DNA of 31,445 bases, from IMG/VR virus record IMGVR_UViG_3300050821_000766, positions 1 through 31,445 of that record; one strand, given 5' to 3'. The translations under genes were made by a program, and so were the position numbers. Source of the stretch: a virus. Below, piece by piece: positions 23,171 through 30,477 of this stretch (position 1 is the stretch's first letter; each line of letters starts with the position of its first letter). Under the pieces are notes generated by a model. It saw nothing but the letters and a program-made list of their open reading frames with translations, was not told where the DNA came from and searched no databases.

Positions 23171-23830
23171 CTACTTCATGAAGTCGTCATCGTCTGCTAC
23201 GGTTCCCGCAGTCGGGTCCTCCGCCGATAGCTTGCCAAGATATCCCTTGAACGCCTCCGCTGCGGAGCGACCGCCGCCGATACGCGCGCCGGTATTGAGA
23301 GAGACAATCTTGTTCATGTAGCAAGCCACGTACTTCTTGCGGTCAACCTCCATCGCACGGAAGTTGAGCACAGCCAACACATCAACGCCAGAGTAAAACT
23401 TTGCCACCAGCGGTCCCATGTCGGCGGAAGGAACCTCCGGTGTGAACGCGCCATTGGCGAACGATGCCACCATCGGCGGGTAGTCTTTGCCAGCCGTGGC
23501 CTTGATAACAAACTGGCCGTTGTAGAGCGAGCCATCCTTGCCGTTCGCCGCACGCTCCGCTGCTTCCGTCGCACCGAAGGACATAGCAAAGCTCACGTCA
23601 CTCTTGCTCTTGTCCAGGCTCAATTTGGCTTCTGGCCACTTAGCCTTAGCCAGCTTCGCGAGCAACGTCTTGAGAGGGACGGCGTCGGGATGATCGTCGG
23701 GGAAGAGGAAGGAGGCGCGAAACTTGTAATCGCCCTTACCCTTGTACTGTTCAGCAGTGACCAGCTTCGGCCAGAGTAGGCGCATCGGGTGGCTGGTATC
23801 GAAGATGCCTGCGTTCTTGTCGTCTGTCAT
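23171..23830 (-). CDS. DUF2815 ssDNA-binding protein (Enc34-type)
   Basis: The product is 219 aa with AGGAG 5 bases upstream of the ATG. The layout fits DUF2815. An N-terminal part has FDTSHPMRLLWPKLVTAEQYKGKGDYKFRASFLFP, with the OB-fold following. A middle part has GQFVIKATAGKDYPPMV, and a late beta part has KFYSGVDVLAVLNFRAMEVDRKKYVACYMNKIVSL. The chain ends with an acidic tail (VADDDDFMK), which in SSBs recruits partner proteins. It would protect single-stranded DNA during replication and recombination. It neighbours the DUF2800 nuclease and the polymerase, as in many phages. Confidence 0.85.
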   Translation of the reverse strand: MTDDKNAGIFDTSHPMRLLWPKLVTAEQYKGKGDYKFRASFLFPDDHPDAVPLKTLLAKLAKAKWPEAKLSLDKSKSDVSFAMSFGATEAAERAANGKDGSLYNGQFVIKATAGKDYPPMVASFANGAFTPEVPSADMGPLVAKFYSGVDVLAVLNFRAMEVDRKKYVACYMNKIVSLNTGARIGGGRSAAEAFKGYLGKLSAEDPTAGTVADDDDFMK

Positions 23831-23863
23831 GTTAGCTCCTGTTAACGCGGTTTAACAACTGGT

Positions 23864-23914
23864 GCCGGTATGGAAGCTTCTCGCTCTCTCCACGGCGACG
23901 TGCGCACTACCGGC
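23864..23914 (-). promoter_or_regulatory. Structured leader between an unknown gene and the ssDNA-binding protein gene
   Basis: This 89-base gap is one of the few in the minus block. GCCGGTA (23864-23870) pairs with TACCGGC (23908-23914), enclosing the palindromes GAAGCTTC and GTGCGCAC. A GTTAA/TTAAC pair lies nearer the SSB start. Either an mRNA leader structure or a promoter/operator is possible; no clear -35/-10 pair is seen. Confidence 0.3.
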
Positions 23915-23919
23915 CATCA

Positions 23920-24294
23920 CTAGACTACAACTTTGTCGCGGGGACGCAAGTCTTTTCCGACCCACTTTTTCAACTCTGTGAATAACGCAGTACGTTCATC
24001 GTCGTTCAACTTGCAATGGTCGGCCAAGCGGCGGAACTCGTCACGCAGGGCATGGATGTGGCCAAGAGGCATTTCACGTTTATCTGCGCCGTTGTAGGCC
24101 ACGGCCAGCACTATGCCGTCATGGCGTATCACAGCCGCCAAGCCAAGCACGATAGGTAACACCGGCTTGAAGCCCATCACCGCCTCCACAATAGGCCCCA
24201 TGGCCGGGTGGATAAGCGATGCCAGGTGCACACGCTTGGACCAAAATATCTCGGGGTCCGTGATGGCGACGCTGGAGTAATAGCGATAGGTCAT
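23920..24294 (-). CDS. Unknown protein, 124 aa
   Basis: The ATG is in an ATGA overlap with the previous small coiled-coil gene. The protein begins MTYRYYSSVAITDPEIFWSKRVHLASLIHPAMGPIVEAVMGFKPVLPIVLGLAAVIRHDGIVLAVAYNG, with a hydrophobic middle that is too interrupted to be a clear membrane span. A charged helical C-terminal half follows (LGHIHALRDEFRRLADHCKLNDDERTALFTELKKWVGKDL). No motif is recognised. Its genomic position is between the DUF2800 nuclease and the ssDNA-binding protein. Confidence 0.6.
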   Translation of the reverse strand: MTYRYYSSVAITDPEIFWSKRVHLASLIHPAMGPIVEAVMGFKPVLPIVLGLAAVIRHDGIVLAVAYNGADKREMPLGHIHALRDEFRRLADHCKLNDDERTALFTELKKWVGKDLRPRDKVVV

Positions 24295-24428
24295 CTCTTG
24301 GCCGCTTCTATAAATTGCTTTGCTGCGCCACGTAAGAAATCCTCCAAGTCCGTCACGCGCCGCTCAAGCCGAGCGATTTCACGTTCCAGACGCATAACCC
24401 TATCTCGCTGCATTCGTTCAGTTTCCAT
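24291..24428 (-). CDS. 45-aa leucine-zipper-like peptide
   Basis: The start METERMQRDR at 24428 has GGGAAGG 6 bases upstream; earlier in-frame codons back to 24500 would overlap the DUF2800 gene more deeply. The whole protein is one coiled coil (MRLEREIARLERRVTDLEDFLRGAAKQF). It overlaps the DUF2800 stop by 11 bases and the next start by 4. It probably dimerises, either by itself or with a neighbouring protein. Function unknown. Confidence 0.6.
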   Translation of the reverse strand: METERMQRDRVMRLEREIARLERRVTDLEDFLRGAAKQFIEAAKR

Positions 24429-25545
24429 GGAGCACCTTCCCGAACACTTCCTCCACCGTGCGCGTCTTGATGGCAGGGCGCTTATCGCTGGCCAGGGCAA
24501 CGCTGGTGCCAGTGGACGGCGTATACGCCCATTCCTTCACGATACGGGCCCCCTCACTGCTAATCTTCTCCACTTGAGCAACAGACTTCAATTCTCGTTC
24601 ATACAGTTCATCGTCAAGGAAGTGGGCTTTGAGAACCTCAAGCGCGCCTTCCTTCCACACCCGGTTGGCCTTGGACGCCACGAGCTTGGTGTTGTAGACA
24701 TCGCGACCCGCAGTCAGACGCTTAAACGTCTCCGCCTCAATGGCCTTGAGGTACATCTTCACCGGGCCAATGCGTTCAAATTCGCGGCCAAGGGCTTCAT
24801 CGTTCATGTCGCGGATGACATCTTGGGGGGTCAGTACCGCCCCGGCAAACATGCCTTGCAACACGGGGCAGACAAGCTTAGCCGGGCAGAAGCGACACCA
24901 GTCGCCAGCGTCGAAGTCTTCGCTGTCCTGCGCCCGGTTCATCGCGGGGATCAGCGTTTCCTCGGCCCACTTACACAGGTCGGGAACGCTGATTGACCAC
25001 TCGCGGATTGGCCCCGCAGGGTGAAAGCCGCGTGGCTGGACAATGCGGACGCGCACATGCTCCACACCCGGATAGAGGGGAAGCAATCCGTAGGCATAGT
25101 ACATTAGCTGCGGATTGTTCTCGGCGTCAACCACGATGCCGACGCCGTGCTTGTAGTCCGTTACGTCCAGGAGCTTTTCGACTGCCATGTAGCAGGCCAA
25201 ATCGGCTGTTCCGTAGTATTGTTCATGGATGTCCGGCCGATGGAACTTCTTTTCGATGCGGACGCCTGCTGCCTTGGCCATGAGGGGTCGAGTAACGTCC
25301 AAGTATACTTGGACTGCTTCAGCCATTTCCGGCGAGATTTTTTCGTCAACCTTTTCCCAGGCATCGGTCTTGTCCTCCAGGCATTGCGCACACACGCTGT
25401 GGGCCAGCGTACCCTCCGCAGCGAAGTCACTTTCTTCGCTTACCAGGTTCAGGGTCTTGACCAGGCTTATGCTGCCCGGACAGTTCATCCACCGTTCCGC
25501 GCTGCTGGCTCCTAGCGGACTGTGGGCTGGCAAATTCTCGGTCAT
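24418..25545 (-). CDS. DUF2800 nuclease (Cas4/AddB-like PD-(D/E)XK, Fe-S)
   Basis: The product is 375 aa. ASSAERWMNCPGS (with Cys22) at the start, GTADL (112-116), D-V-T-D130-Y-K132 and later CRFC/CPAKLVC (C217, C220, C226) are the blocks of the AddB/Cas4 type of nuclease. The PD-(D/E)XK core is GTAD + DYK; the four Cys (C22, C217, C220, C226) would hold an iron-sulfur cluster. In phages this gene accompanies DUF2815 and recombination functions, as here. It would process DNA ends during recombination. The start overlaps the zinc-ribbon gene by 119 bases. Confidence 0.85.
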   Translation of the reverse strand: MTENLPAHSPLGASSAERWMNCPGSISLVKTLNLVSEESDFAAEGTLAHSVCAQCLEDKTDAWEKVDEKISPEMAEAVQVYLDVTRPLMAKAAGVRIEKKFHRPDIHEQYYGTADLACYMAVEKLLDVTDYKHGVGIVVDAENNPQLMYYAYGLLPLYPGVEHVRVRIVQPRGFHPAGPIREWSISVPDLCKWAEETLIPAMNRAQDSEDFDAGDWCRFCPAKLVCPVLQGMFAGAVLTPQDVIRDMNDEALGREFERIGPVKMYLKAIEAETFKRLTAGRDVYNTKLVASKANRVWKEGALEVLKAHFLDDELYERELKSVAQVEKISSEGARIVKEWAYTPSTGTSVALASDKRPAIKTRTVEEVFGKVLHGN

Positions 25546-25657
25546 AGTTCACCCAATGGATGCGGTTAAACTGCTGGCACTCTGGACACTGAGTGGGCCG
25601 GGGTGATTGCGTCCATTCGCAACCACAGGCCAGGCATTTGTAGTACGCGAGCTTCAC
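25427..25657 (-). CDS. Zinc-ribbon protein, out-of-frame overlap with DUF2800
   Basis: The product is 76 aa from GTG 25657, in a GTGA overlap with the previous gene. CLAC (C8, C11) and CPEC (C24, C27) form a zinc ribbon (YYKCLACGCEWTQSPRPTQCPECQQFNRIHWVNYD). The last 38 or so codons lie inside the start of the DUF2800 gene in another frame. They are low-complexity (SPQSARSQQRGTVDELSGQHKPGQDPEPGKRRK), so this tail may be non-essential. A nucleic-acid-binding or transcription-related role is plausible but not shown. Confidence 0.6.
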   Translation of the reverse strand: MKLAYYKCLACGCEWTQSPRPTQCPECQQFNRIHWVNYDREFASPQSARSQQRGTVDELSGQHKPGQDPEPGKRRK

Positions 25658-26217
25658 TTGAGCGCAGCAAGTTCCTTGAGGAACGCGCCACGCTTCTCCT
25701 GCGGGATAGCCGAGATACGCGGAGCATACTCGCCCACCAGCTTGCGCACCGGCAGATTGCCACCAAGGCGCTTGACCGCTTCGCCGCACGCCTTGTTCAA
25801 GTCGGTGTCGGTGTACTCCTTGGGCGCGGCTTCCAAGTCCAGGTTCGCGTCCATGTCGCGAGCGTCGTCCGCGTCGGCTGCGCTCAAGTCGGCAACCCGT
25901 GTATCCTCCGGTCGCTTACCCTCCACGAGCGCAGCCTCCGCCGCGATGATCTTGTCCGACTTGGCGTGTTCTTGCTTGGGTTCCACCTTCGGCGCGGGCG
26001 GCTTGGACGGAGCCTTGATGATGGATGGCGTTTGGTCAAGCAACTCGGAGACCTTGAGCCTCACGAGCGACATTACCTGGTCCAGCACCGCGCTATGGTC
26101 TTCGCCCGCGTCAACGGAGAAAGTGATTTCAACTTCCGCCTTCTTGGGTGGTGCGTATTCGACCGGCGACTTGACGCCGTCCGTGAATGAAATCTTGCCG
26201 CCGCAAATCTGTGTCAT
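25654..26217 (-). CDS. Replication/recombination-region protein with linker, unknown
   Basis: The product is 187 aa from ATG 26217, chosen because GGAGG lies 5 bases upstream; in-frame codons to 26307 lack support. An N-terminal beta-like domain (MTQICGGKISFTDGVKSPVEYAPPKKAEVEITFSVDAGEDHSAVLDQVMSLVRLKVSELL) is followed by a Pro/Lys/Ala-rich, then acidic, linker. The C-terminal 50 residues are helical (YTDTDLNKACGEAVKRLGGNLPVRKLVGEYAPRISAIPQEKRGAFLKELAAL), a pattern seen in phage proteins near recombination genes. I cannot name a function. It sits between the SNF2-like helicase and the nuclease, which suggests a recombination accessory. Confidence 0.6.
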   Translation of the reverse strand: MTQICGGKISFTDGVKSPVEYAPPKKAEVEITFSVDAGEDHSAVLDQVMSLVRLKVSELLDQTPSIIKAPSKPPAPKVEPKQEHAKSDKIIAAEAALVEGKRPEDTRVADLSAADADDARDMDANLDLEAAPKEYTDTDLNKACGEAVKRLGGNLPVRKLVGEYAPRISAIPQEKRGAFLKELAALK

Positions 26218-26240
26218 ATAGTCCTCCGTTGAGAGAAGTA

Positions 26241-26278
26241 TCCTACAAAACCATTTTGTAGGACAACCGAAAAGGTTG
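26241..26278 (-). promoter_or_regulatory. Two adjacent hairpins upstream of the 187-aa gene
   Basis: TCCTACAAAA (26241-26250) and TTTTGTAGGA (26254-26263) are a perfect 10-bp inverted repeat with a 3-base loop. Directly next to it CAACC (26264-26268) pairs with GGTTG (26274-26278) around GAAAA. The pair fills the gap between the helicase stop and the SD of the next gene, so it could be an attenuator, a protein-binding operator or an mRNA processing site. Confidence 0.5.
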
Positions 26279-26281
26279 AAA

Positions 26282-27973
26282 TTAAATTGCGAATTCGCCC
26301 CTGGCATCCAGGGCCTTGTGGGTAGTCTGGCCCTTCTTGAGCGACGACGCCAGGATGCGCTCGGCTATGGAGCCAGGCGCAACGAACAGGTCTACTTGGA
26401 CCTTTCCGCGTTGTCCGCCTCTATCAAGTCTATCAGCCGCTTGCTGGTTATTCCCTGGAACCCAATCCGGTTCAACAATGAGCGCGTGGCTTGAGACCTC
26501 CTGAAGTCCGTCTGTTCCAATTCCCATAGCTTGGATATTGCCAAGGCATATTCCAACACTTCTGTCTCTGACAAAGCGTTGGACCTTAGCCTCTTTGCTA
26601 GCTCCGCTGTCACGCCCATCAATTCGTACAACACCATGGCGAGCCAATCCTTTCTGTAAGATGTCCAGCACGTCGATGTGCCAGCCGAAGATGGTAAGTT
26701 TTTCCTCGCCGCCATCCATGAGCATGTTCACGTAGTCCACGACTTGGGGAGCGATGGCCAAGCCCATCTGATGACGCACGACGGCAACATGTCCGAGGAT
26801 GGCGGCATTTGCTCCCTCCAGAGTGTCCGGATCAATGTCAAGCATTCGTTCGGCGGCAAGTGCCTGTTTGACTGCACCAGTTTCCTCGACTTGGATAAGA
26901 TCGTATGCGGGCAACTGGAGTTGAGACATGACTTCCCATTTGAGATGGCGCACCATGAAATTCGCGCGAAGGCGGTTTTGCAGTTCTCCATGTCGGCCAC
27001 TCCTTTCGTCTACGTAGCGGTACGCCGAACCGTCCGCCCTTTCGCCTTCGATGACGACGGACGGGTTGAACCGCTCGGAGAATGCGTCCTCAGAAAGCCA
27101 ATCAATTGCATCAAAGCAAAGCCCGCGTGCGAGAGTGTATGCCTCTCGGGGTCTGTTAGGGAGTGGGGTACCCGTGAGTGCCAAGACTGCACCGCAACGT
27201 GAAGCAATCGCGCTGAATTTGCGATCTTCCCCGCCTCCAAAGACAGCGCGCGTTCGCTTGGCGTCAATCGTTTTGAGGTAGTGCGCTTCATCGAGGATGA
27301 GTAAGTCATAGTGCTGCCTCGCTAATGCTGACCCTATCGCTGGCGTGCGGGCAAGGTCATAGGAAACGATATTCCAAGTCGCGGGGTACGTATCGTCTGT
27401 TGGTGCAACCCCGCGTCGTCCGGATGATATCGTATGGACGATACAATTAAACCCATGCTCAAAGGACTTCCGCGACCACTCCCGAATGCGACGCGCCCAT
27501 TGCCTGCGAATGTTTGCCGGACAGATGACCAGAACATGTTTTGCGCCCATCTCGTTTGCAGCGCAAATACCCACTGGCGTTTTCCCCAGCCCAGGTTGAT
27601 CGCCGACCAATGTGTGTTTACGCCGTAGGACATAGTCCAAGTCTGCCCTCTGAAAAGGCCAAAGTTCATGATCGGGCGGCTCCCAATAGTGAGAGCCAGA
27701 AGTTGATGCCCAGGATAGTTGAATTTCATCTAAGATGCCTTTCATGCTGGCCCTGGCGCGCTCGGTGGCGTGCTCGGCAAACGACGCTGCGCAGTACGGT
27801 TCCTTGGTGAACAGCACGGCCATGGATGGCGTACTGGCCGACGTAGAGAAGTCCATGCCATGCTCGCGCACCAGCGACTTTACCAGGTCCCGCTTGTTGC
27901 GAGGCACGCGCAGGATGTACGCCCCGTTCGCTGGGTTGAAATCGAGTTGAATGATAGCCCTCCAGCTAATCAA
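26282..27973 (-). CDS. SNF2-type superfamily 2 helicase
   Basis: The product is up to 563 aa. The ATPase motifs are GDQPGLGKT (Walker A, 124-132), ICPANIRRQW (Ia), LILDEAHYLK (DEAH, 228-231), ALTGTPLPN (267-273) and, near residue 520, QAADRLDRGGQ (motif VI). This is a compact SMARCAL1/HARP-like SNF2 helicase as carried by many phages; it would remodel replication forks or annealed strands. The TTG at 27973 is the only canonical start far enough upstream but has no SD. GGAGG at 27959-27963 points to an ATT at 27952 instead. The conserved region begins right after that (IIQLDFNP). Confidence 0.85.
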   Translation of the reverse strand: MISWRAIIQLDFNPANGAYILRVPRNKRDLVKSLVREHGMDFSTSASTPSMAVLFTKEPYCAASFAEHATERARASMKGILDEIQLSWASTSGSHYWEPPDHELWPFQRADLDYVLRRKHTLVGDQPGLGKTPVGICAANEMGAKHVLVICPANIRRQWARRIREWSRKSFEHGFNCIVHTISSGRRGVAPTDDTYPATWNIVSYDLARTPAIGSALARQHYDLLILDEAHYLKTIDAKRTRAVFGGGEDRKFSAIASRCGAVLALTGTPLPNRPREAYTLARGLCFDAIDWLSEDAFSERFNPSVVIEGERADGSAYRYVDERSGRHGELQNRLRANFMVRHLKWEVMSQLQLPAYDLIQVEETGAVKQALAAERMLDIDPDTLEGANAAILGHVAVVRHQMGLAIAPQVVDYVNMLMDGGEEKLTIFGWHIDVLDILQKGLARHGVVRIDGRDSGASKEAKVQRFVRDRSVGICLGNIQAMGIGTDGLQEVSSHALIVEPDWVPGNNQQAADRLDRGGQRGKVQVDLFVAPGSIAERILASSLKKGQTTHKALDARGEFAI

Positions 27974-28037
27974 GAAGAAACGGCAACGCCATGATGAACA
28001 GGCACAGAAACAAAAACAACGTCACAATGTCGTTCAT
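27966..28037 (-). CDS. 23-aa transmembrane peptide (third of a series)
   Basis: The peptide is MNDIVTLFLFLCLFIMALPF plus LLD. Its ATG forms an ATGA overlap with the stop of the second peptide. Residues 4-22 are hydrophobic, long enough for one membrane span. Its TAG lies next to the GGAGG thought to serve the helicase. It is too short for usual gene callers; real translation is supported by the overlap pattern but not proven. Confidence 0.45.
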   Translation of the reverse strand: MNDIVTLFLFLCLFIMALPFLLD

Positions 28038-28102
28038 GAACAGGTCCGTACGACCACGAACATTATAGCGACACCGACGAAAACGCCAAGGATAAACATC
28101 AT
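28034..28102 (-). CDS. 22-aa transmembrane peptide (second of a series)
   Basis: The peptide is MMFILGVFVGVAIMFVVVRT plus CS. Two adjacent ATGs are possible (28102, in an ATGA overlap with the first peptide, and 28099). GGAGG at 28107-28111 is 4 and 7 bases upstream of them, so the second ATG may be the real one. It is hydrophobic over residues 3-18, with one Arg near the end. A single membrane span is likely. Confidence 0.45.
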   Translation of the reverse strand: MMFILGVFVGVAIMFVVVRTCS

Positions 28103-28182
28103 CTGTCCTCCAAAGCTGTGACAATCAGAATAACAAACATCACGGCGTAGGGTGACATAGCAATGCACATATCTACAATCAT
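28099..28182 (-). CDS. 27-aa transmembrane peptide (first of a series)
   Basis: The peptide is MIVDMCIAMSPYAVMFVILI plus VTALEDR. The ATG forms an ATGA overlap with the acetyltransferase stop, with AAGGGGGG 4 bases upstream. Residues 10-23 are hydrophobic; the end is charged (EDR). This is a possible membrane micropeptide. Confidence 0.5.
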   Translation of the reverse strand: MIVDMCIAMSPYAVMFVILIVTALEDR

Positions 28183-28616
28183 GCTACCCCCCTTACAATG
28201 AACTTGCGCCAGTAGACCCATTCTTTGTGCTCCGACCAAGGGAATGCTGGCGTATAGGGACGAAAGCCGCACTTGATCAAATTGTTCATCGAAGGCGCAT
28301 TGGTGGGCCGGGTGTCCGTTATGAGCATGGTCCAGCCCTTCTTGAGTGCCTCGCGCTCGCGGAGCCGTATCATGCGCCGCTGTAGGCCCTTGCCGCGAGC
28401 GTGGGCGCATACCCCGGCCAGGGCCAGATAGCCTACGCCTTCCTGCCTGATGCTGGCCTGGAGCCCACAGAAGGCGACCGGCATAGGATCATAGGCTAGC
28501 CACCAATCGCCATGCCACTCGCGCCAGCCGTCTTCCCACGGAAAGCATTCTTTCTTGATGGCCAAGATGGTATCCTGGATGCGCTGGAGGCTGGTATCGA
28601 CAAGCTTAATCCTCAC
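28179..28616 (-). CDS. GNAT N-acetyltransferase
   Basis: The product is 145 aa from GTG 28616, with CGGAGG 6 bases upstream, overlapping the primase gene by 11 bases. The acetyl-CoA-binding block is GVCAHARGKGLQRRMIRLREREALKKGWTMLITDTRPTNAPSMNNLIKCGFRPY, with the R-x-G-K-G-L loop and the N-x-x-x-M-N-N-L-I-K-C-G-F end that mark GNAT enzymes. The substrate is unknown. In phages such enzymes may modify host or phage proteins, or inactivate a toxin. Confidence 0.85.
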   Translation of the reverse strand: MRIKLVDTSLQRIQDTILAIKKECFPWEDGWREWHGDWWLAYDPMPVAFCGLQASIRQEGVGYLALAGVCAHARGKGLQRRMIRLREREALKKGWTMLITDTRPTNAPSMNNLIKCGFRPYTPAFPWSEHKEWVYWRKFIVRGVA

Positions 28617-30477
28617 GGCCAGCCTCCGGTAGCCACCACCACGTTACGCCATCTTCCTCGGTACAATACGGGCGCAGCTTGGTCTTCGCAAGCTTCTCCA
28701 GCGCCTTCACGCCTTTTTCGTCGCCAAGCGGGCCGCCAAGAGCCGTAAACAGCGTGGCCGAAATCAATGCACTGTCCCGGCTCCTGCACCCGCGTTCGAC
28801 TAGAATTTTGGCGACTTTGGACGAAGCGAACGCATCCGCTTGCTCCACAACCTGACGGTATTCGTCGGTGGTTGATGGTTCAAAGACGAGGCTGCCCGCG
28901 AAGTTACGTCCTTTAAACAACCAGCGCGCTCCGTCTGCGGCGTTTTTGTGCTTGCGGACGATGACTTCCGCGCTGAGTTGGGTTTTGTCGGGCCGGATGG
29001 TTTCGATGACGCTATCAAAATCTGCAAGCCACGCGCTAGACCCTCTAGCGCCTCTCTCACTGTCCTTGCCTGAATGGTGTACGGCAACAACCGAGCAACC
29101 AAACCGTTCGCGTAGAGTGTCACAGAACCGTCCAAAAAGACGGACGCTCGTACTATCGTTTTCACTCAATCCTCCCAATACTTTACCGGCCGTGTCGATG
29201 GCCAGGAGCGCGAGCTTTCTATCGCCAAGCCAACTGGAAATCTCCTGGCACCATTCGTCGACCTCGCCGTGTACCTCTTGAACATAAGGCACCATGCTCG
29301 CGCGGAAGTTCTCAAGTTTATCTGAAGATAGACCCTTAGCTGTCTGCCATGCACGTCTTCGTGTCTTACCAACGTTACGCAAATCCTCCAAAGCGCCATA
29401 AAGAACGCATCCCTTGCTCGGTGTATGACCAAACGTTTGCGTGCCGGATGCAACGCCAAGAAACACATCAAGCAGGAGGAAGGACTTGAAAGCCTGGGAT
29501 GGTCCAATCCACAGGACAGTGCTATCTGCCGGTATGAGATTTTGGACAATCCACGTAGGCTCGGGCTCATTGTCAAAATCCTCCGCGCTCATCAAGCGAT
29601 AACGTGATTTGGCTTTCTCCGTCTTGGCCAGGGCTTCGCGGAACGCCTCATTGGTTCCGAACACTTCGGCCGCACTACGATTATCTACGTTGGCAGGCTC
29701 GTTCTGGGCATACTGCCAAGCGTTATTGCCAATCGTCTCTAATTCTTCCTCGCTCCATGGCGGCCGACAGCCAGCGTTCCAGCCGTCGTCGGCTAGCAGG
29801 AGCCCGAGGGACTTCTCTCGGCTGACACCCAAATCTCTAAGTTGCGCAAAAACTTGATAAGTGAAAGCATTTCCTCCGGCTCCAGAGATTGCAACTGCCC
29901 CTCTGCGTAACAGACTGCGTAGGTAACTCTCTCCGCGAGCCAATCCGGTGGGGGTATCGAGTTCTCCAACGCTAAGTTTGCGTTGGCCATCTGATTGCGC
30001 AATACGATCCGCAATCCATCGCGGTAGCTCAACAATGTCTCTGTCATGCAGCACCTGATAAGGTTTACCGCCAACAACACTCGGAGGAACTAAAACGTAT
30101 CCGCCTTTGCCGCGCGTGTCTACATGAGAAGCAAGCTTGCCAACAGTAGAAGGTACGCTGCCGACGAAATACAAATGACGACCGTCACGCGGCGTTTGGA
30201 CTTCGTATGTAGGTCCATGACCCCCACTATCGTTAGCCAGAGTATTCCAGTGACCATCCCCACCGGGGTCAATATCAACCACAGCCCAACCAACAGTGTC
30301 GGGGCGAACACCAATGTTGAAGTCGTCACGGTTCCACCACTCATCAATTACTTCCAAGTCCGTCGTAGCTTCGTACATACCGTTGGCCACGGCAGGATGC
30401 TTGGCGTCCGGTGCGCAGGGGAAAACGGGTATTCCCGCCTCGGCCAGAGCACGGGCCTGCATATGCAAAGGCGTCAT
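28606..30477 (-). CDS. Primase-polymerase/RecA-fold helicase fusion
   Basis: The product is 623 aa, starting in an ATGA overlap. The N-terminal part is a bifunctional primase-polymerase (Prim-Pol): VVDID (D68, D70) and TPRDGRHLYF (H101), with DTRGKGGYVLVPPS (120-133) as the last catalytic block. A PriCT-like helical domain lies around residues 190-260. The C-terminal half is a RepA-like RecA-fold ATPase with Walker A GPSQAFKS (325-332), Walker B LLAID (424-428) and VAVHHSGK (464-471). The enzyme would lay primers and unwind DNA for the family A polymerase downstream. I see no zinc finger like that of the T7 gp4 primase. Confidence 0.85.
   Translation of the reverse strand: MTPLHMQARALAEAGIPVFPCAPDAKHPAVANGMYEATTDLEVIDEWWNRDDFNIGVRPDTVGWAVVDIDPGGDGHWNTLANDSGGHGPTYEVQTPRDGRHLYFVGSVPSTVGKLASHVDTRGKGGYVLVPPSVVGGKPYQVLHDRDIVELPRWIADRIAQSDGQRKLSVGELDTPTGLARGESYLRSLLRRGAVAISGAGGNAFTYQVFAQLRDLGVSREKSLGLLLADDGWNAGCRPPWSEEELETIGNNAWQYAQNEPANVDNRSAAEVFGTNEAFREALAKTEKAKSRYRLMSAEDFDNEPEPTWIVQNLIPADSTVLWIGPSQAFKSFLLLDVFLGVASGTQTFGHTPSKGCVLYGALEDLRNVGKTRRRAWQTAKGLSSDKLENFRASMVPYVQEVHGEVDEWCQEISSWLGDRKLALLAIDTAGKVLGGLSENDSTSVRLFGRFCDTLRERFGCSVVAVHHSGKDSERGARGSSAWLADFDSVIETIRPDKTQLSAEVIVRKHKNAADGARWLFKGRNFAGSLVFEPSTTDEYRQVVEQADAFASSKVAKILVERGCRSRDSALISATLFTALGGPLGDEKGVKALEKLAKTKLRPYCTEEDGVTWWWLPEAGRED

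Noticed and set aside
24208-24996. 262-aa plus-strand frame
   Set aside because: It lies opposite DUF2800 and two small genes that have clear motifs or SD; its composition is that of a shadow.
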